64,000 bases of DNA from Thalassospira lucentensis (GTDB lineage: Bacteria > Pseudomonadota > Alphaproteobacteria > Rhodospirillales > Thalassospiraceae): NCBI RefSeq assembly GCF_032921865.1, contig NZ_CP136684.1, positions 1,823,501-1,887,500 of the forward strand, in the 5' to 3' direction. The position numbers and the translations under genes are program-made. Below the pieces are notes generated by a model. It did no database searches. It was not told the DNA's origin and saw only the letters and a program-made list of their open reading frames with translations. Below, piece after piece: positions 52,572 through 61,280 of this stretch (positions are counted from its first letter, which is position 1; every line of letters begins with the position of its first letter).

Positions 52572-54032
52572 TCAGGCCATAACCGGCAAGGTCACGCAAA
52601 ATATCGCACCGTCCGGTCCGGTGGCGCTAAGGCGAAGGTCCCCCTTGTGGGCAAGGATAAGTTCGCGCGCAATGGCCAGACCAAGACCGGTGCCGCCTTT
52701 TCTGCCAGTGGCGGCGAAGGGAACAAACAGATTTTTGATCGCCTTTTCAGGCAGACCGGGGCCGTTATCAATGATCTGGATTTCTACGAATGCGTCCGTA
52801 TTATCCGCAGCTGCGATTGATGCCTGTTTGATAGTAACTTTGGTTGCACCGGCATCCAGCGGGTTGCGGATAAGGTTGCTGAAAGCGCGGAAAAGCTGAT
52901 CGTAATCGGCTTCAATCATCAACTCGGCCGGCAGGTCAATCTGGATTTTGGCTTTGCACGGTTCCTTGATCGCATCAGGGTTTTCTGGCGTCAGAAGATT
53001 TTCACCGCCATTTTGCAGCAATATCTGGTCGCGAATTTCCTCGATCAATTCGATCAGGGTAAAGCGGGCGATATCAAGTGTTGGCGGGGCCTCGCGGGCA
53101 AAGGACAGGGTTTGTTCACTGATATAAACCGCACGCTCCATCGACGATAACAGGCGCGGAACAACAGCGCGGACTTCCTGATCCTCGCTTTGGGCCAGTT
53201 TTTCGGTCATCAGCATCGATGTTGCCAGTGCATTTCGAAGATCATGACTGATCTTTGTTGCCGCAGTTCCAAGGGCTGCGAGACGGCGTCGCTGATTTAA
53301 CATCGCCTGCAGATCATGTTGCATGTTGGCAAGTTCGTGTCTTGCAATGCCAATTTCATCGTCGCGGTCATCCGGCACGATGACCGATCCCTGATCTTGC
53401 GGATTTTCGCGAAAACGGATCATGTCACTGGTCAATGTCCGCATTGGCCGGACCAGAAGCCGGTTCAGTGCAAAGTAAACCAGACCGGCGGTGAAGAACG
53501 AAATCACCAGTGACAGTCCCATCACCCGCCAGCCGAAATTGCGCATGTCATGGGCCAGTCCCTCTTCATGAACCAGTATTTCTATTTCGAAATCCGGTGC
53601 CATGGAGGGCATGCCGACGACGCGTAACATCCGGTCATGTGGTTGAGTCAGGGTTGAAAGACCATCGTACAAAGCCATCGGGATGGAAAAGGTCGTCAGA
53701 TCGACGTCGTAATCCACTTTGGCGGGCATATCGTCGCGTTGAAGCAACAGCTTGCGATCATCGCGGCGTAAAATAACGGCCTCTATCCCGGCATTGGAAA
53801 GCAATTCCTTCTCCAGATCGTCAGGAATCATCTGATCGGGAGTCGCTTCCAGCGCCAGGGCGGCAAGATAGCCGGAATCAAGATGGGCCTTGAGCCAGTC
53901 AACCCGATAGCGCGCGACCGACGGTGCAAAGACGAAAATCTCTGCCAGCATGACAAAGCCGACAGTCAGCACCAGCAAACGTGCCGACAGTGATTTGGCC
54001 CATGGGGGCAGTTTGAGATGAGGGCGTTCCAT
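52572..54032 (-). CDS. Membrane sensor histidine kinase (orphan)
   Basis: 486 residues from ATG 54032. A TTG at 54107 overlapping the previous stop is an alternative. The transmembrane helices are LLVLTVGFVMLAEIFVFAPS (about 20-39) and MGLSLVISFFTAGLVYFALN (about 171-190), around a sensor of about 130 residues. HAMP follows. The phospho-acceptor is H263 in ISHDLRNALAT. The ATP site has the N-box FSNLIRNPLDAGA, G1 IIDNGPGLPE and G2 GGTGLGLAIAREL. No response regulator is adjacent. It is the last gene of the TVP38 / MerA-like / kinase run. Confidence 0.92.
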   Translation of the reverse strand: MERPHLKLPPWAKSLSARLLVLTVGFVMLAEIFVFAPSVARYRVDWLKAHLDSGYLAALALEATPDQMIPDDLEKELLSNAGIEAVILRRDDRKLLLQRDDMPAKVDYDVDLTTFSIPMALYDGLSTLTQPHDRMLRVVGMPSMAPDFEIEILVHEEGLAHDMRNFGWRVMGLSLVISFFTAGLVYFALNRLLVRPMRTLTSDMIRFRENPQDQGSVIVPDDRDDEIGIARHELANMQHDLQAMLNQRRRLAALGTAATKISHDLRNALATSMLMTEKLAQSEDQEVRAVVPRLLSSMERAVYISEQTLSFAREAPPTLDIARFTLIELIEEIRDQILLQNGGENLLTPENPDAIKEPCKAKIQIDLPAELMIEADYDQLFRAFSNLIRNPLDAGATKVTIKQASIAAADNTDAFVEIQIIDNGPGLPEKAIKNLFVPFAATGRKGGTGLGLAIARELILAHKGDLRLSATGPDGAIFCVTLPVMA

Positions 54033-54099
54033 AACGAATGTTAGCCAGAGACCGGGAAAAATGTACAGCGTTTCAGAAGCTTGCTCGGGTGCCGCTGCC

Positions 54100-55527
54100 T
54101 TAGCCAAGCTTCAGAAGGAAACGGACAATCTTTCGGGTTCTGTCGTTAAACAGGCTGGGCGTATACCACGCCCCGGCAACGCGTTTGGATAGTTCGCCAA
54201 GTGTTGGATAGGGGGCAATCATCCCTGCGATGGCACCGATCTTCATTTTCTTTGATACTGCCAGCGACCAAAGCCCGATTAGTTCCCCGGCCTGATGGCC
54301 GACAATGCCCGCGCCAAGGATTTTTCCCTTTGGGGTGGTGACGACCTTGATAAAGCCCTTGGTTCGGGCTTCGGCCCTCGCGCGGTCATTTTCGGCATAG
54401 TCCCAGGTCACGATCCGGATCGCATCGCCGAACTTTTCGCGCGCAGCCGTTTCGTTCAGGCCGACTTGTGCCAGTTCCGGGCTGGTATATGTCACCCAGG
54501 GAACCGCGCTGTGATCAATTTTGGCAGGCAACCGGAACAATGCATTGCGGATAACAATACCGGCGTCATAACCGGCCATATGGGTAAATTGCAGGCCGCC
54601 GGTAACATCGCCAATGGCAAATATCTTCCGGTTGCTTGTGCGCAGGCGGTTGTCTACCTCGATCCCGCGTGGGCTGTACGTGACGTCAGCTTCATCCAGG
54701 CCAAGATTGTCGACCGTTGGCTTGCGTCCGGTGGCAACCAGAAGGTGACTGCCTTCAATCGTGATTTCTGTGCCATCGCGTTCGATCATGACGCGAATCT
54801 GGTCATCATGGGGTTCGATCCGCTTGGTTTTGACCTTTTCATAAAGGCTTATGTCCGCCGTCTCGATCTCGTCGCGGATGACGGCAACCAGATCGGGATC
54901 GTCTTTCGGAAGGATCGTGAACATTTCGATCAAGGTAACCTTTGCACCAAGTTCGCGATATGCCTGTGCCATTTCAAGGCCGATCGGGCCGCCGCCGATG
55001 ATGATCAGGTGATCCGGGCAGGTACGGTTTTCAAAGATGGTTTCGTTGGTAAAGAACGGAACATCGGCAATGCCGTCAATCGGTGGTACAGAAGCACGCG
55101 AACCGGTGGCAATGACAAACCGTTTTGCCTGCACGCATTTGCCATCGGCGATCACTTCCCCGGGGCCGGTGAACCGGGCTTCTGCCTGAATGACAGTACA
55201 GCCAAGCTTTTCAAACCGTTCAACCGAATCATGGGGGGCTATATCGGCGATGACCGAATGCACATGATCCATGACATGCGCAAAGTTGGCCAAAACCGGA
55301 CCGGTAGTGATGCCAAACTGCGATGCCGCCCGTGCGCTACTTGCGGCATGGCTTGCGGCGAGCAGGGCCTTTGACGGGATACAACCGCTATTCAGGCAGT
55401 CACCACCCATTTTGCCCTTTTCAATCAGGACAACTCTTGCGCCCATTTGCACCGCCCCTGCGGCAACGGAAAGCCCGCCGGAACCGGCACCGATCACACA
55501 GATGTCGGTTTTGATCACTTCATTCAT
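54100..55527 (-). CDS. Mercuric-reductase-like FAD disulfide oxidoreductase
   Basis: 475 residues. The FAD-binding GAGSGG lies at about 13-18. The redox-active pair is C44 and C49 in MGGDCLNSGCIPSKALL. The NAD site is LIIIGGGPIGLEMAQAYREL, and the second FAD contact is IFAIGDVTGGLQFTHMAGYD. In the interface domain the catalytic His-Pro-Thr of dihydrolipoamide dehydrogenase is replaced (MIAPYPTLGELSKR), as in mercuric reductase relatives. No N-terminal MerA metal domain and no C-terminal Cys pair are present, so mercury reduction is unlikely. Start and stop overlap both neighbours. Confidence 0.9.
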   Translation of the reverse strand: MNEVIKTDICVIGAGSGGLSVAAGAVQMGARVVLIEKGKMGGDCLNSGCIPSKALLAASHAASSARAASQFGITTGPVLANFAHVMDHVHSVIADIAPHDSVERFEKLGCTVIQAEARFTGPGEVIADGKCVQAKRFVIATGSRASVPPIDGIADVPFFTNETIFENRTCPDHLIIIGGGPIGLEMAQAYRELGAKVTLIEMFTILPKDDPDLVAVIRDEIETADISLYEKVKTKRIEPHDDQIRVMIERDGTEITIEGSHLLVATGRKPTVDNLGLDEADVTYSPRGIEVDNRLRTSNRKIFAIGDVTGGLQFTHMAGYDAGIVIRNALFRLPAKIDHSAVPWVTYTSPELAQVGLNETAAREKFGDAIRIVTWDYAENDRARAEARTKGFIKVVTTPKGKILGAGIVGHQAGELIGLWSLAVSKKMKIGAIAGMIAPYPTLGELSKRVAGAWYTPSLFNDRTRKIVRFLLKLG

Positions 55528-56315
55528 CAGGTGTTTGTCCCGCCATTGCGGTTACGGAATTTCTTATAGATCACCGGAACAAGTGCCAGAATGGCAAGGC
55601 CGATGATCGGGGTCAAAATCCTGGGTTCAAAGATAACACCAAGATCGGGTGTCTTTCCCTGATCAAACAGGGCCCCAAGGCCATCCCCGATGGAAACATA
55701 AACGAATGTCCCCGGAATAATGCCAATCGCGGTTCCCATAACAAAGGAACGAAACTTCACGCCTAGCAAAGCCGGAACGAGATTGACCAGCCAGAAGGGA
55801 AACAGAGGCACAAGACGCAGAACCATCAGGTAGCTGAAGGCGTTCTCGGCAAAACCGGCTTCCATTTTGCGGATGGCGTTGCCGGCCTTCGCATGCATCA
55901 AATCATAAAATGCGTAACGTGCTGCCAGATAAACCACCGTTGCGCCAATGGTGGCGGCGATGACGACATAGGTCGTCCCGAACCACGCGCCAAAAAGGAA
56001 ACCGCCAACAATGGTCAGCAACGACCCGACCGGAAGTGACAGGGCAACGGCAATGGCATAGGACGCCATAAAGGCGACAACACTCAAAACAGGATTCTCA
56101 GCGACGAAAGCCTGAAGGGTTTCGCGATTTTCGCGCAGGGTTTCAAACGATAGATAATCGACAACACCACTTGCCCACGCCAGTACCAGCCCGGCAATCA
56201 GGATCAAAACCGGCAACAGTTTACGCCACGACGAAGTTCGGGCCGTTTTTGCCTGACTTTTATCGGTGGTATCGTGGGAATGCTGGTCTGCCGTCATTGT
56301 TTGTGTCTTGGCCAT
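55527..56315 (-). CDS. TVP38/TMEM64 (DedA-like) membrane protein
   Basis: 262 residues from ATG 56315 (MAKTQTMTAD). The VTT-domain motifs are LSVVAFMASYAIAVALSLPV, GSLLTIVGGFLFGAWFGTTY, the re-entrant AFSYLMVLRLVPLFPFWLVN and GTAIGIIPGTFVYVSIGDGL. A His/Thr-rich cytosolic lead of about 35 residues precedes the first helix. Family members are linked to lipid flipping and selenite/metal traits. A TVP38 gene fused to or next to a MerA-like reductase is a recurrent pair. Its stop overlaps the reductase start. Confidence 0.88.
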   Translation of the reverse strand: MAKTQTMTADQHSHDTTDKSQAKTARTSSWRKLLPVLILIAGLVLAWASGVVDYLSFETLRENRETLQAFVAENPVLSVVAFMASYAIAVALSLPVGSLLTIVGGFLFGAWFGTTYVVIAATIGATVVYLAARYAFYDLMHAKAGNAIRKMEAGFAENAFSYLMVLRLVPLFPFWLVNLVPALLGVKFRSFVMGTAIGIIPGTFVYVSIGDGLGALFDQGKTPDLGVIFEPRILTPIIGLAILALVPVIYKKFRNRNGGTNT

Positions 56316-56540
56316 TGATTCTATTGTCTTTACGGCATTCGCATCAGAAGCCGTTTCCAAAGGATTACATGTCTTGGTCGAACATTAGAGGGAAAAAACG
56401 CGGAGGGCTCATGAACTGCTTTCAACATTGCGTGAAGGTCCAGAGAGCATATGCACGGAGGAGCCAAAGGGTATCTGGTCAAAGCAGGCGAAAGCGCGGT
56501 GCTTGACGCCGGGTAAAGCAGATCGTATCGTCACGTCCAT

Positions 56541-56592
56541 CGTGGGATTTGTCGACCGGCTTGCGGCCACGTAAAAAATCGCTAAAGAGGGT
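56541..56592 (+). promoter_or_regulatory. SAM-II riboswitch aptamer
   Basis: P1 arms CGTGG (56541-56545) and CCACG (56567-56571) enclose GGATTTGTCGACCGGCTTGC, matching the SAM-II loop pattern (GAUUU ... CCG-UUGC). The conserved 3' tail AAAAAATCGCTAAAGAGGG supplies the A-rich P1 groove strand and the pseudoknot strand. The class is known mainly from alphaproteobacteria upstream of metA/metZ-type genes, as here. The remaining gap between the TVP38 start and this element (56316-56540) shows no gene. Confidence 0.88.
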
Positions 56593-56606
56593 AACCGTGG
56601 CTTCGG

Positions 56607-56638
56607 CCCTGACCCATCATGCCGGTCAGGGTTTTTTT
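56607..56638 (+). terminator. Intrinsic terminator in the metZ leader
   Basis: CCCTGACC, a nine-base loop, GGTCAGGG, then TTTTTTT. It lies 15 nt past the SAM-II element and about 45 nt before metZ. AGGG at 56588-56591 could instead pair with CCCT of the stem when not held in the pseudoknot, a ready antitermination switch. Confidence 0.9.
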
Positions 56639-56683
56639 GTGTCCGGCGAATGCCAATATGACCGGGCATATAGGAGCGATACG

Positions 56684-57886
56684 ATGACGACCGATAAAAA
56701 GGCTTCCGACAAATGGCGTGCCGCCACCCGTTCTGTTCGAGGCGGTACGGCGCGCAGCGGTTTTAATGAAACCTCCGAAGCCATCTTTATGAATTCCGGC
56801 TATGTCTACGATACAGCCGCCGAGGCCGAAGCATCCTTTGATGGCACCGGCCCGGAACGTTTTGTTTATTCCCGCTTTGCCAACCCCACTGTGGCGATGT
56901 TCGAAGAACGTCTGGCGCTGCTTGAAGGCGCGTCTTATTGCCGTGGGACGGCATCGGGCATGTCGGCCGTCTGGAATGCGCTTATTGCCTGTACCAAGGC
57001 CGGTGGTCGTGTCGTAGGATCACGGGCACTTTTCGGATCCTGCGAATTTATCCTGACAACCCTATTGCCGCGTTTTGGTGTTGAAACCGAATTGGTTGAC
57101 GGTACCGATCATGCTGCATGGGAAAAGGCACTGTCCAAACCGGCTGATGCGGTCTTTATCGAAACCCCGTCGAACCCGACCCTTGAAGTTATCGATATCG
57201 CCTTTGTCGCTGATCTGGCGCATAAGGCCGGGGCGAAGGTGGTTGTCGACAACGTATTTGCGACGCCGATCCTGCAAAAGCCGATTGAACTGGGCGCGGA
57301 CATTGTTGTCTATTCCGCGACCAAGCATATCGATGGTCAGGGGCGCTGTCTTGGTGGTGCGATCCTGTTTAATGACAAGGAATGGCACGATAATCACCTG
57401 ACGACTTTCCTGCGTCACACTGGCCCCAGCATGAGTCCGTTCAACGCATGGGTTCTCCTGAAGGGGCTCGAGACACTTGGTCTGCGTGTCGATCAGCATA
57501 TCCGCAACGCAACAGCTCTTGCCGGGTTCCTTTCGGAACAGCCGCAGGTATCGCGCGTTATCTATCCAGGGCTCGAAAGCCATCCGCAGCACGAGTTGGC
57601 CATGAAACAGATGTCCGGACGTGGCGGTGGATTGATCGCGATTGAGCTCGCTGGCGGCAAATCGGCTGCTTTTTCGTTGCTTGATAACCTGCAGCTTATT
57701 GATATTTCGAACAATCTTGGTGATGCCAAAAGTCTTGCAACCCACCCGTGGACCACGACTCATCAGCGTGTTCCGGCTGAAGACAAGATCACGATGGGGA
57801 TCACCGAGGGCATGCTGCGTCTTTCGGTCGGGCTTGAGGACATCGACGATCTCAAGGAAGATCTGACCGCGGCATTGCGCGTATAA
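56684..57886 (+). CDS. metZ: O-succinylhomoserine sulfhydrylase
   Basis: 400 residues. This PLP enzyme makes homocysteine from O-succinylhomoserine and sulfide. The Cys/Met-metabolism family motifs are RGGTARSGFNETSEAIFMNS, YVYDTAAEAEASFDG, the PLP lysine in VVYSATKHIDGQGRCLGG, and IETPSNPTLEVIDI. It ends with MGITEGMLRLSVGLEDIDDL. The SGFNETSEAIF segment is typical of MetZ rather than MetB. The ATG at 56684 follows AGGAG. It is controlled by a SAM-II element and terminator in the leader. Confidence 0.94.
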   Translation: MTTDKKASDKWRAATRSVRGGTARSGFNETSEAIFMNSGYVYDTAAEAEASFDGTGPERFVYSRFANPTVAMFEERLALLEGASYCRGTASGMSAVWNALIACTKAGGRVVGSRALFGSCEFILTTLLPRFGVETELVDGTDHAAWEKALSKPADAVFIETPSNPTLEVIDIAFVADLAHKAGAKVVVDNVFATPILQKPIELGADIVVYSATKHIDGQGRCLGGAILFNDKEWHDNHLTTFLRHTGPSMSPFNAWVLLKGLETLGLRVDQHIRNATALAGFLSEQPQVSRVIYPGLESHPQHELAMKQMSGRGGGLIAIELAGGKSAAFSLLDNLQLIDISNNLGDAKSLATHPWTTTHQRVPAEDKITMGITEGMLRLSVGLEDIDDLKEDLTAALRV

Positions 57887-57918
57887 GACACAGCAGATTC
57901 GGCAAAATGCCTAAATCA

Positions 57919-57950
57919 GGCGGTCCGTACTCTGCGCGGGTCGCCTTTTC
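57919..57950 (+). terminator. Probable terminator after metZ
   Basis: GGCGGTCCG and CGCGGGTCGCC form an interrupted stem followed by TTTTCTTTT. Confidence 0.6.
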
Positions 57951-58099
57951 TTTTGCGGATCGAATGTGATGGGGATTTTAATTTGATGACAGACATCTGG
58001 CACTTGGAACCCGGACTGTCTAAATAAAAGCCGAGCAACGCCGTAACAGCGCAACGCCCTTGGCAGAAGGACCGCATAAAGATTGGCCTGGAGTTTTGC

Positions 58100-58492
58100 A
58101 TGTATTCATCCGTTACCCGCGACATTAAAGTATCCGTGCAACCGGTGTTCCTTGATGAACAATCGGACCCGGACAGTCATCGCTATGTCTGGGCCTATAG
58201 GGTTGTCATCGAAAATCAGGGCCCGAAAACCGTACAGCTTTTAAACCGTTACTGGCGCATTACCGATTCCCGTGGTTCGACACAGGAAGTACGCGGATCG
58301 GGGGTGGTCGGCGAACAGCCGGTTCTGGCCAGTGGCGAAAGTTTCAATTACACAAGCGGCGCGCCATTGGCGACGCCAAGCGGTTTTATGGTTGGTACCT
58401 ATGAAATGACTGATATGGATGGAAACCGGTTTGATATTGAAATTCCGGCATTTTCGCTCGACAGTCCGCATAGCCAACGCACCGTTAATTAA
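58100..58492 (+). CDS. apaG: ApaG/Co2+-Mg2+ efflux-associated protein
   Basis: 130 residues, the full ApaG immunoglobulin-like fold: [60 protein letters not shown] and [40 protein letters not shown] ends the domain. ApaG mutants in enteric bacteria show cobalt and Ap4A phenotypes; the exact role is unsettled. folE follows 67 nt later on the same strand. Confidence 0.95.
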   Translation: MYSSVTRDIKVSVQPVFLDEQSDPDSHRYVWAYRVVIENQGPKTVQLLNRYWRITDSRGSTQEVRGSGVVGEQPVLASGESFNYTSGAPLATPSGFMVGTYEMTDMDGNRFDIEIPAFSLDSPHSQRTVN

Positions 58493-58559
58493 ATGAACTG
58501 ACAGAATTCAGGGTCGGGAGCACATGACCCACAGGACAGAGTTATAAAGAGGAAACCAT

Positions 58560-59150
58560 ATGTGCAGCGAAACCAGCGTCGCTAAACGCCCGTCGCGTGA
58601 AGAAGCAGAAGAAGCCGTTCGTACACTGCTTCGTTGGGCAGGCGACGATCCCGACCGCGAAGGTCTGCGCGGAACACCAGACCGTGTCGTGCGATCCTAC
58701 GGCGAGTTCTTCGCAGGCTATCAACAGGACCCGGCGGACATTCTGCGCCGCACCTTCGAGGAGACCGACGGTTACGACGAAATGGTCGTGTTGCGCGATA
58801 TCCGGGTCGAGTCCTATTGTGAACATCACATGGTGCCAATTATCGGCGTGGCCCATGTTGCGTACCTGCCGCGCCGCCGTGTTGTCGGTATTTCCAAGCT
58901 TGCCCGCGTGGTCGAGGTTTATGCCAAGCGTTTGCAGATTCAGGAAAAAATGACGGCACAGGTCGCCAACACCATTCAGGAAGAACTTGATCCGCTTGGT
59001 GTTGCGGTTGTGATTGATGCGAACCATCAATGCATGAGCACACGCGGCATTCACAAGACCGGTGTGTCGATGGTGACCAGCCGCATGCTTGGTGCATTTC
59101 GCGATGATCCGATCACACGGCGCGAGTTTTTTGCGATGATCGGCCGCTAG
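58560..59150 (+). CDS. folE: GTP cyclohydrolase I (type IA)
   Basis: 196 residues. It makes dihydroneopterin triphosphate, the first step of folate synthesis. The tunnelling-fold motifs are [20 protein letters not shown], the Zn/His site [60 protein letters not shown], and [20 protein letters not shown] with the second Zn Cys. [13 protein letters not shown] end completes it. The ATG at 58560 follows AGAGGA. A bidirectional terminator lies downstream. Confidence 0.97.
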   Translation: MCSETSVAKRPSREEAEEAVRTLLRWAGDDPDREGLRGTPDRVVRSYGEFFAGYQQDPADILRRTFEETDGYDEMVVLRDIRVESYCEHHMVPIIGVAHVAYLPRRRVVGISKLARVVEVYAKRLQIQEKMTAQVANTIQEELDPLGVAVVIDANHQCMSTRGIHKTGVSMVTSRMLGAFRDDPITRREFFAMIGR

Positions 59151-59172
59151 GTTTTTCGATTTTAATGAATAT

Positions 59173-59197
59173 AAGGCCGCCTTCCGGGGCGGCCTTT
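59173..59197. terminator. Bidirectional terminator between folE and the cytochrome gene
   Basis: AAGGCCGCC, a six-base loop, GGCGGCCTT, then T. A-rich and T-rich flanks are short but suitable on both strands. Confidence 0.8.
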
Positions 59198-59221
59198 GTC
59201 ATATTCAGGCTTCCCATCTGC

Positions 59222-59692
59222 CTAGTCGGCACGGAACTGCTGATGGCAGGATTTGCAAGTTTGCAGAACGTTACGGAATGCATCGTCAAACTGGCTGGTG
59301 TCGTTGCTACCCGATGCGGCATCTTTGGCGGCAATCGTTTTCAGCATGTCGGCATTTATGGCAAGTTCATCTGACAGTCGGGAAAACGCGTCCCATTTCT
59401 CCCAGATTTCAGGCGACGCCTCGGATGGCGCGGTGGTGCTACCGGTCGGGAACAGTTCGGTAAAGGCCGAGCCTGCATGGCTGCTGATTTTCATGGCAGC
59501 CAGTTCGACCTTCGCCGGGTCATAGGGGGTTTCCCCCTTTAACATCGGCACCATCATCTTGACCTGCTTGCCCATGACTTCCATGCCATCCATCCGTTCC
59601 TTTACGACACCTTTTGCACCTTCATGTGCAACAGCAGCAATGCTGATCGCGGTGGCAAAAACTGTTGCGACAACTAGTATTCCGGTTCTCAT
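59222..59692 (-). CDS. Cytochrome c' (class II c-type)
   Basis: 156 residues. The signal peptide MRTGILVVATVFATAISIAA is cut near VAHEG. The mature part is a four-helix bundle (RMDGMEVMGKQVKMMVPMLK, VELAAMKISSHAGSAFTELF, WDAFSRLSDELAINADMLKT) with the heme motif C146-K-S-C149-H150 near the C-terminus. A Met-rich first helix (MDGMEVMGKQ) suggests a possible six-coordinate c-556-type heme. It is periplasmic, and electron transfer or NO binding are the family roles. It is 42 nt before the fructosamine-kinase stop on the same strand. Confidence 0.92.
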   Translation of the reverse strand: MRTGILVVATVFATAISIAAVAHEGAKGVVKERMDGMEVMGKQVKMMVPMLKGETPYDPAKVELAAMKISSHAGSAFTELFPTGSTTAPSEASPEIWEKWDAFSRLSDELAINADMLKTIAAKDAASGSNDTSQFDDAFRNVLQTCKSCHQQFRAD

Positions 59693-59733
59693 AAGCTTCG
59701 TTTCTTTTTGTGTTTGAATACGGGTTTGAGGCC

Positions 59734-60588
59734 TCATACCCCAAAACGTGTCAAAATGCGATCCACAGACCCGACATAGGATCCACCAAAAAGACGAACA
59801 TGCACCAAAAGTGGATAAAGATTGTAAAGATCGCGGCGTTCTTCAAAGAATCCCGGCTGGATCGGGAAAATTTGCCCATACCGGTCAAAGAATGCAGGTG
59901 TCAGATCACCAAACAATGTACCGAAGGCAAGTTCAATCTCGCGGTCTCCATAATAAATCGCCGGATCAACAAGTCCTGCAATTTTACCTTTATGACACAG
60001 AATATTCCCGCCCCACAAATCGCCATGCAACAAGGACGGGGCATCACCTGACGGCAGAAGATCAGCAAGTTTTGCCGCAAGTGTTTCGATCCGGGAAAAA
60101 AGAGTGGTGGGTAACCGCCCGTACCTGGTCGCCTGATCTGCCATATAAAGCAGTCGGTGATCGCGAAAAAACTCGACCCAGCTATTTGTCGGATGATTGG
60201 GCTGATCAAGGCCGCCAATCAGGGTGTTGAACGACAACCCGAATTGTTTTTGTGTAACCTTATGCTGTTCGGCCAGCAGATTAGCCAGATCACGCTGGAC
60301 CTGGCCGTTCACGTGGCCATCATTTTCGATGAAATCCATGATCAGCAACGTGGGATCGGCATGTAAAACTGCGGGGCAGGGGATGGGGGAATGCGAACCG
60401 AAATAGGCCAGCATGACCCCTTCAATCGCAAGGTTGGCCTCGCCCCCCTGCTTGACCACCACTTTTCGGCCATCTTGCAGTTCCATCTGACTGACATCGG
60501 CGACACAACCCCCATGAAGCGGGCGGGATGCGACAACCTCACTACCGGTAAGTTCGGCAATCTTCTGCGTTACCGGATGTAATGCCAT
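59734..60588 (-). CDS. Fructosamine/ketosamine-3-kinase family protein
   Basis: 284 residues. The aminoglycoside-kinase-like fold has the catalytic loop LLHGDLWGGNILCH (HGDLWGGN at about 188-195), the metal loop GLVDPAIYYGDREIELA and the lysine K46 in KVVVKQGGEANLAIEGVML. The C-terminal FFEERRDLYNLYPLLVHVRL is typical of the family. Bacterial members phosphorylate ribulosamines or erythrulosamines on proteins, triggering deglycation. It starts at ATG 60588, only 3 nt after the stop of a low-molecular-weight phosphatase gene. Confidence 0.94.
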   Translation of the reverse strand: MALHPVTQKIAELTGSEVVASRPLHGGCVADVSQMELQDGRKVVVKQGGEANLAIEGVMLAYFGSHSPIPCPAVLHADPTLLIMDFIENDGHVNGQVQRDLANLLAEQHKVTQKQFGLSFNTLIGGLDQPNHPTNSWVEFFRDHRLLYMADQATRYGRLPTTLFSRIETLAAKLADLLPSGDAPSLLHGDLWGGNILCHKGKIAGLVDPAIYYGDREIELAFGTLFGDLTPAFFDRYGQIFPIQPGFFEERRDLYNLYPLLVHVRLFGGSYVGSVDRILTRFGV

Positions 60589-60591
60589 CAA

Positions 60592-61068
60592 TCAGATTCC
60601 GTGCTTTTCCCGAATATGGGCCAAAAGGGCTTTTGATGTTTCCTCGATCATATCAAAAACCGAAACAAAGCCGTTTGTTCCACCATAGTAGGGATCGGGA
60701 ACGCTTTGGCCTTTGCGATCCGGATGATGATCAAGAAACAGTGAAAGTTTTTGGTTATGCTGGACTGGTGATTGCCGTTGCATATCGGCCAGATGCCCGT
60801 TATCCATCGCCAGAATATAGTCAAAATCTCTGTAATCAGCCGGACTGATTTTGCGGGATCTTATTGGGGATAAATCATATCCGCGGCTTGCGGCCATCTC
60901 CCGTGATCTTGAATCCGCCTGTTCGCCAACATGATATCCCGACAGGCCACAGCTATCGACTTCGATATGTGAACCAAGCCCCGCCTTGCTGACCATGGTC
61001 CTGAAAACGCCGTCGGCGGTGGGTGAACGACAGATATTTCCGGTACAGACAAACAGAACCTTGATCAC
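60592..61068 (-). CDS. Low-molecular-weight protein tyrosine phosphatase
   Basis: 158 residues from a GTG start (MIKVLFVCTGNICRSP). The P-loop C-x5-R is C8-TGNIC-R14, and the general acid Asp is in VPDPYYGGTNGFVSVFDMIE. SGLSGYHVGEQADSRSREMA is the conserved mid-segment. Besides tyrosine phosphatase activity, family members dephosphorylate protein-bound ribulosamine 5-phosphates. The tight coupling to a ketosamine kinase gene makes that role attractive here. Confidence 0.94.
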   Translation of the reverse strand: MIKVLFVCTGNICRSPTADGVFRTMVSKAGLGSHIEVDSCGLSGYHVGEQADSRSREMAASRGYDLSPIRSRKISPADYRDFDYILAMDNGHLADMQRQSPVQHNQKLSLFLDHHPDRKGQSVPDPYYGGTNGFVSVFDMIEETSKALLAHIREKHGI

Positions 61069-61280
61069 GATATGGCTTTCAGTTGCAAAGAGAATACCAA
61101 CAGAGTCGCACACTCATCCCGATCTGTGCAACGGAATGCGATGGAACCATTCGAAATCATTATGTCAGGGCGCAAAAGTGATCAATGTAACAGCTTCGTG
61201 ACATTTTCAGCGGTAAGCTGACAGCCAAGTCATATGTTTGTATGATCGCGCCAAATAGTAATTTCCAAATGTGACGGGTA

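Noticed and set aside
54295..55374. 359-codon plus-strand frame opposite the MerA-like reductase
   Set aside because: The minus strand carries intact FAD, NAD and CxxxxC motifs. The plus frame has none.
55072..55527. Mercury-resistance (mer) operon
   Set aside because: The reductase lacks the N-terminal HMA domain and the C-terminal Cys pair, and no merR, merT or merP lies nearby.
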